DNA of 64,000 nt, taken from the NCBI RefSeq assembly GCF_033568475.1, contig NC_133122.1:143599402-143663401 (forward strand), read 5' to 3'. The DNA is from Henckelia pumila. Lineage: Eukaryota; Streptophyta; Magnoliopsida; Lamiales; Gesneriaceae. Under the pieces are notes generated by a model that worked only from the letters and a program-made list of their open reading frames with translations, did not search any database and was not told the origin of the DNA. Below are positions 60,696-64,000 of the stretch, in pieces (the first letter of the stretch is position 1; every line of letters starts with the position of its first letter). A program made the position numbers and the translations under genes.

Positions 60696-60743
60696 ATGTT
60701 TGGTGGGAATTTCTTGAAAATTTCCCACACCTTTTTATTTTGA
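60696..60743 (+). other. Upstream ORF and hairpin in the CCX 5' UTR
   Basis: ATG at 60696 encodes MFGGNFLKISHTFLF then TGA. The same bases form an inverted repeat, GGTGGGAATTTC against AAATTTCCCACACC, around TTGA. Both could lower translation of the main frame. Coding status is inferred. Confidence 0.45.
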
Positions 60744-60836
60744 TTGAGAGTCAGTCTTTGGATTGTTTCTGTCGGTTTTTTGTAAATTCTTGGCTGTTAG
60801 ATCAGTCTAAATTATACGGGTTTGAAAATAATAATA

Positions 60837-62786
60837 ATGGAATTTCCGAGTCGTATTTATTTTCGTAAGCGCTCGAAATTTCGTGGAATTTTCAATTGGA
60901 TTTGTGTTCTGTTTTTGCTCTGTATGTTCGCCGGTCAAGAACAGATTTTTCAGAGTCTTTTCTCGAAGAAGCCTTTTAAAAATCTTTCCCAAAATTCCCA
61001 CTCGAAAAATGAATTTCTTGGAACCTCTGTGTTTCGGAGGAAAGCGTTCGAGCAAAACCTTGAAAATGGTACCCAAAACGTGGAGCCGGAGAAGCAAAAT
61101 CTCATACTGGGAAGTGGATACCCGACAACATGCTCTGGGATATATCAGCACAAGGGTTATAATACCAAATGTGAATACTTGAGAAGCAACCCCAAATGTA
61201 ATGCAGGGGGATTTCTTGGTTACCTTGAATTCTTTTACTGTGACTGCGAAAAGTTACAGGCTTTGGGATATATAGTTCTTGTAATTTGGATGCTTGTTTT
61301 ATTTTATGTACTTGGGAACACAGCGGCTGATTACTTCTGTTGTTCCCTGGAAATTCTTTCCAATCTGTGGAGGTTACCCCCTACAGTTTCAGGGGTGACT
61401 CTGCTTCCTTTAGGGAATGGTGCTCCCGATGTGTTTGCTAGTATTGCTTCGTTCGTGGGTCAGGATTCTGGCGACGTGGGTCTGAACAGTGTGTTGGGTG
61501 CGGCTGTTTTTGTTACTTGTGTTGTGGTTGGGGCTGTTTCATTTAGCATAGCGGGGCAAAATGTGCGTATCGATAAGAAGTGCTTCTTTCGGGACGTGGG
61601 GTTCTTTGTTTTCACTCTATTGGCGCTTGTGTGTATTTTGCTGGTGGGTAAAGTGAGTGTTGGAGGTGCCATTGCATTCGTTTCGATATACTTGGTTTAT
61701 GGCTTGTTTGTTGCTGCTAAGGAGATATTGAGGAAGTATGGTAGTAGGCTGAAGTTGGGGTCGGTTTGCCCTTTGTTGCCCGTTACGGGAAGTGGTTTGT
61801 CGGGTGAAAATGCTGAGGATGAATCTGTTTACGCCTCGTTGCTTCGGCCTGATTCGGAGGAGAGTGTGCCTCATCTCAAGTCTCACATTCCTCATTGTGT
61901 GTGGCCTTCAAATGATAGTGCTAGGAGTAGTGGTGAGCATCAGAAGAAGTCGTGGGGGTGGAATGAGGAGGATTCGGGTAACGATCAGTCGATGTTTTCT
62001 TGTTCTAAGTTGTGGTGGTTGGTAGAGTTTCCTTTAATGATCCCTAGGCGGCTGACGATACCGATAGTCGAGGATGAGCGGTGGTCGAAGTTTTATGCTG
62101 TGGCTAGTGCCTTTTTTGCACCTGTGGTGCTGGCAGTCCTATGGAACAGTCAAGATGATTCGGGTAATCTGGCTAAAGGAATTGTATATGTTGTTGGTTT
62201 TGTTGTTGGTGGTGTACTTGGATTCCTGGCGCTGCGATACACGAAAAGAGAGCACCCACCTAGAAAGTTTCTACTTCCTTGGGTTCTAGGTGGATTCTTT
62301 ATGAGCATAATCTGGTTCTACGTGATTGCCAACGAGCTGGTTGCACTGCTCGTGGCATTCGGCGTGATCCTAGGAATCAAGTCGTCGCTCCTCGCCCTTA
62401 CTGTCTTGGCATGGGGAAACTCGTTGGGCGATCTCATGGCGAATGTCGCCATTGCGATGAACGGTGGGGATGATGGCGTGCAGGTCGCTATTTCAGGATG
62501 CTTTGCAGGACCTATGTTCAACACCCTCGTTGGTTTGGGCCTCTCCCTACTCATCGGAGCTTGGTCCAAAAAGCCATCGGTCTACACCATTCCGCGAGAC
62601 GACACCTTGTATTACACTATCGGGTTTTTATTGTTGGGGCTCGTCTGGTCTCTCGTCGTGTTGCCACGAAATGGTATGCAGCCTGGAAAATTATTGGGAG
62701 CCGGCCTGATGGTCATTTACCTGAGCTTTTTAACTCTCAGAGGAAGCATCGCTATAAGTGATGGAATGCTCAACGGTTCGAGCTAG
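60837..62786 (+). CDS. Cation/calcium exchanger of the CCX family (CCX3/4-like)
   Basis: Intronless 649-residue frame. The start is the ATG at 60837; the in-frame codon at 60822 is TTG. The product is a multi-spanning membrane antiporter of the K+-dependent Na+/Ca2+ exchanger-like CCX group. A hydrophobic segment at residues about 21-33 may be a signal-anchor. A Cys-rich lumenal region follows (C99, C112, C121, C135, C137). The first transport half contains the alpha-1 motif GNGAPDVFAS (193-202). A hydrophilic loop spans about 300-395. The second half contains the alpha-2 motif GNSLGDLMAN (527-536) and ends in further membrane helices. Both cation-site motifs are intact. Family members move Na+, K+, Ca2+ or Mn2+ across endomembranes or the plasma membrane; the ion and membrane here cannot be read. 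No disruption is seen. Confidence 0.95.
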   Translation: MEFPSRIYFRKRSKFRGIFNWICVLFLLCMFAGQEQIFQSLFSKKPFKNLSQNSHSKNEFLGTSVFRRKAFEQNLENGTQNVEPEKQNLILGSGYPTTCSGIYQHKGYNTKCEYLRSNPKCNAGGFLGYLEFFYCDCEKLQALGYIVLVIWMLVLFYVLGNTAADYFCCSLEILSNLWRLPPTVSGVTLLPLGNGAPDVFASIASFVGQDSGDVGLNSVLGAAVFVTCVVVGAVSFSIAGQNVRIDKKCFFRDVGFFVFTLLALVCILLVGKVSVGGAIAFVSIYLVYGLFVAAKEILRKYGSRLKLGSVCPLLPVTGSGLSGENAEDESVYASLLRPDSEESVPHLKSHIPHCVWPSNDSARSSGEHQKKSWGWNEEDSGNDQSMFSCSKLWWLVEFPLMIPRRLTIPIVEDERWSKFYAVASAFFAPVVLAVLWNSQDDSGNLAKGIVYVVGFVVGGVLGFLALRYTKREHPPRKFLLPWVLGGFFMSIIWFYVIANELVALLVAFGVILGIKSSLLALTVLAWGNSLGDLMANVAIAMNGGDDGVQVAISGCFAGPMFNTLVGLGLSLLIGAWSKKPSVYTIPRDDTLYYTIGFLLLGLVWSLVVLPRNGMQPGKLLGAGLMVIYLSFLTLRGSIAISDGMLNGSS

Positions 62787-63178
62787 AGTGACGATCGAAT
62801 AGAGCAAGCCAGGGCCGGTCGATGACTATAGAACTTAGTTAAATTAACTGTTTCTCCTTGTGTTGTGTGACTGTGTAAAACTTGTAAATATAACAGTACC
62901 CGAAAGCTCGATTATGAGTCGTATCACCATATATATTAGTCTGATACATTGTTCTGGATTTACATTTTTGAAAGTGCTATAGATCTAATGCAAGTTTTTG
63001 TGAGACTGTGTTTTGTAACAATGTGTTGTTGCTACGAATCCCATTTGGTTATTCATATGTGGCTGAAATTTCAAGATGTTGAACTTGCAAAATGATGTTA
63101 TTCAACTTAAAGAATGGGAGTTAGTCCATATGTTGGCATTGATTGCTAGAGTCCAAGAATGATGGAGAATATTTCGCA
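62787..63178 (+). other. CCX 3' UTR and downstream DNA
   Basis: It follows the TAG stop. T-rich and of mixed composition to about 63060, consistent with a 3' UTR. No clear AATAAA was found, so the cleavage site is not assigned. Confidence 0.45.
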
Positions 63179-63480
63179 TTATCTTCTAAAGTGTGATGTG
63201 AAAAATATATATATATATAACCAAACATTATCTTTTCTTATCACTTTGGCATATATCGTTAAATTTTTTTTTTTTTTTGTTTTTTTTGTTTTTTTGGATT
63301 GGATAAATCCGCCGAATGATAAATGATTGACCTTCCTCGCGACGCTTAGCAATGAGATGTGGGCAGGATTGAAGGCGAGAGCACCCTTATCCCCAACCTT
63401 GGCTGATGTCGCGAACTCTCTTGTCATAAATATTTATATATGATATAAAATGGGAGAACGTACATGTTTTGTTACGTAAC

Positions 63481-63512
<32 letters not shown>

Positions 63513-63735
63513 TTATTATTATTATTATATTTTGTCTCGGTGTGTTGATTTGATTCATAGCAATATTCGGATATGTCAACAATGTAAGGTGACACGCGAT
63601 CATTTTACATACAACAAAATTACAAATTAGTGGATTAAAATCGTCAACTGAACAAAACAAGATTAAAAAAATTGCAAAAAAACGGTTTTCCATGTAAAAT
63701 GTCCGTCAATTTCTCATTAAATCTCCATACCGGTT
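63179..63735. other. Non-coding DNA with simple repeats
   Basis: Poly-T runs near 63266-63297 and an (ATT)n microsatellite at about 63480-63529. A less AT-rich patch at 63300-63420 gives a minus-strand open frame that I do not recognise; it lacks support and may be a relic. Confidence 0.5.
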
Positions 63736-63744
63736 GAGTCGACG

Positions 63745-63880
63745 CTACCCAGGGTAGTGTTCTGCGAGTGACGTGGCGATTCATGATTGATTAAAATCAG
63801 AGGGCTCCACGTGGAACCCACTATTTTTAACCAATCATGGAGTTACACGTCACTCGCAGGATAATGTTCTGCGGGCGGCA
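63745..63880. repeat. Imperfect palindrome with ACGT-core motifs
   Basis: The left arm CTGCGAGTGACGTGGCGATT and the complement of the right arm CTGCGAGTGACGTGTAACTC both go on to ATGATTGnTTAAAA. Between them lies CTCCACGTGGAACCC, a palindromic G-box (CACGTG). It is either a MITE or a promoter element of a gene right of the window. No TSD was resolved. Confidence 0.65.
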
Positions 63881-64000
63881 TGTACTAAACCCTCTATACC
63901 ATAATAAAATATATATATCATCATCAATCATAAAAATATGTGAATCAATATCAAAATTTTACATTGTGTATTGTCAATTTTATTTTTTATTTATATATAC

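Noticed and set aside
63179..63427. 82-codon minus-strand open frame
   Set aside because: Part of it is a poly-T tract read as Lys-rich sequence; the rest is not recognised. Too weak to call a gene.

Overview
This is a repeat-rich nuclear segment of a flowering plant. The evidence is introns with canonical splice sites, plant-specific gene families (a VIT/VWA protein, a TRICHOME BIREFRINGENCE-LIKE protein and a CCX cation/Ca2+ exchanger), Ty1/copia and Ty3/gypsy elements primed by initiator-Met tRNA, hAT and Mutator-like transposons, and very AT-rich spacers. The style of the copia polyproteins suggests a eudicot, perhaps an asterid, but that is inference.

Layout. Three ordinary genes sit at the edges. 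At the left, on the minus strand, are the first two exons of a VIT/VWA-domain protein (50-839; the rest lies outside the window) and a complete three-exon TBL gene (4647-7916). At the right, on the plus strand, is an intronless CCX-type exchanger (60837-62786). Between the TBL gene and about 14.6 kb lies AT-rich DNA with small DNA transposons: a Mutator/foldback-like element (9236-10320), a 330-bp non-autonomous hAT (11354-11683), a deleted hAT with a transposase remnant (12387-13262) and a foldback element with minisatellite arms (13422-14389).

From 14.8 to 58.6 kb the window is one nested transposon cluster, and most junctions can be read to the base from target-site duplications (TSDs). 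Copia A (14797-34121, minus) has a gypsy element G inserted in its 5' LTR (23293-33229). Copia C (34440-50921, plus) carries a full copia D in its left LTR (34991-43942) and a solo LTR E in its right LTR (48392-50234). A, D and E belong to one copia family; C belongs to another. A further solo LTR, F (51511-58613), was hit by a small GC-homopolymer-rich insert, by an hAT with a dead BED-type transposase (52924-56070), and by a Mutator-like element (56225-58546).

The host DNA under this cluster has a second, uninterrupted copy at about 59202-59905. It acts as an internal empty site for the A and F insertions. All retrotransposon genes here are broken. Copia A has the longest open frame, but it has a stop in gag and altered protease and reverse-transcriptase active sites.

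The less expected structures are: clusters of GC-rich perfect hairpins just after the primer-binding site of copia A and D; a phased four-copy motif in the same leaders; hairpin arrays flanking the hAT transposase; and a palindrome rich in ACGT cores at the right end.
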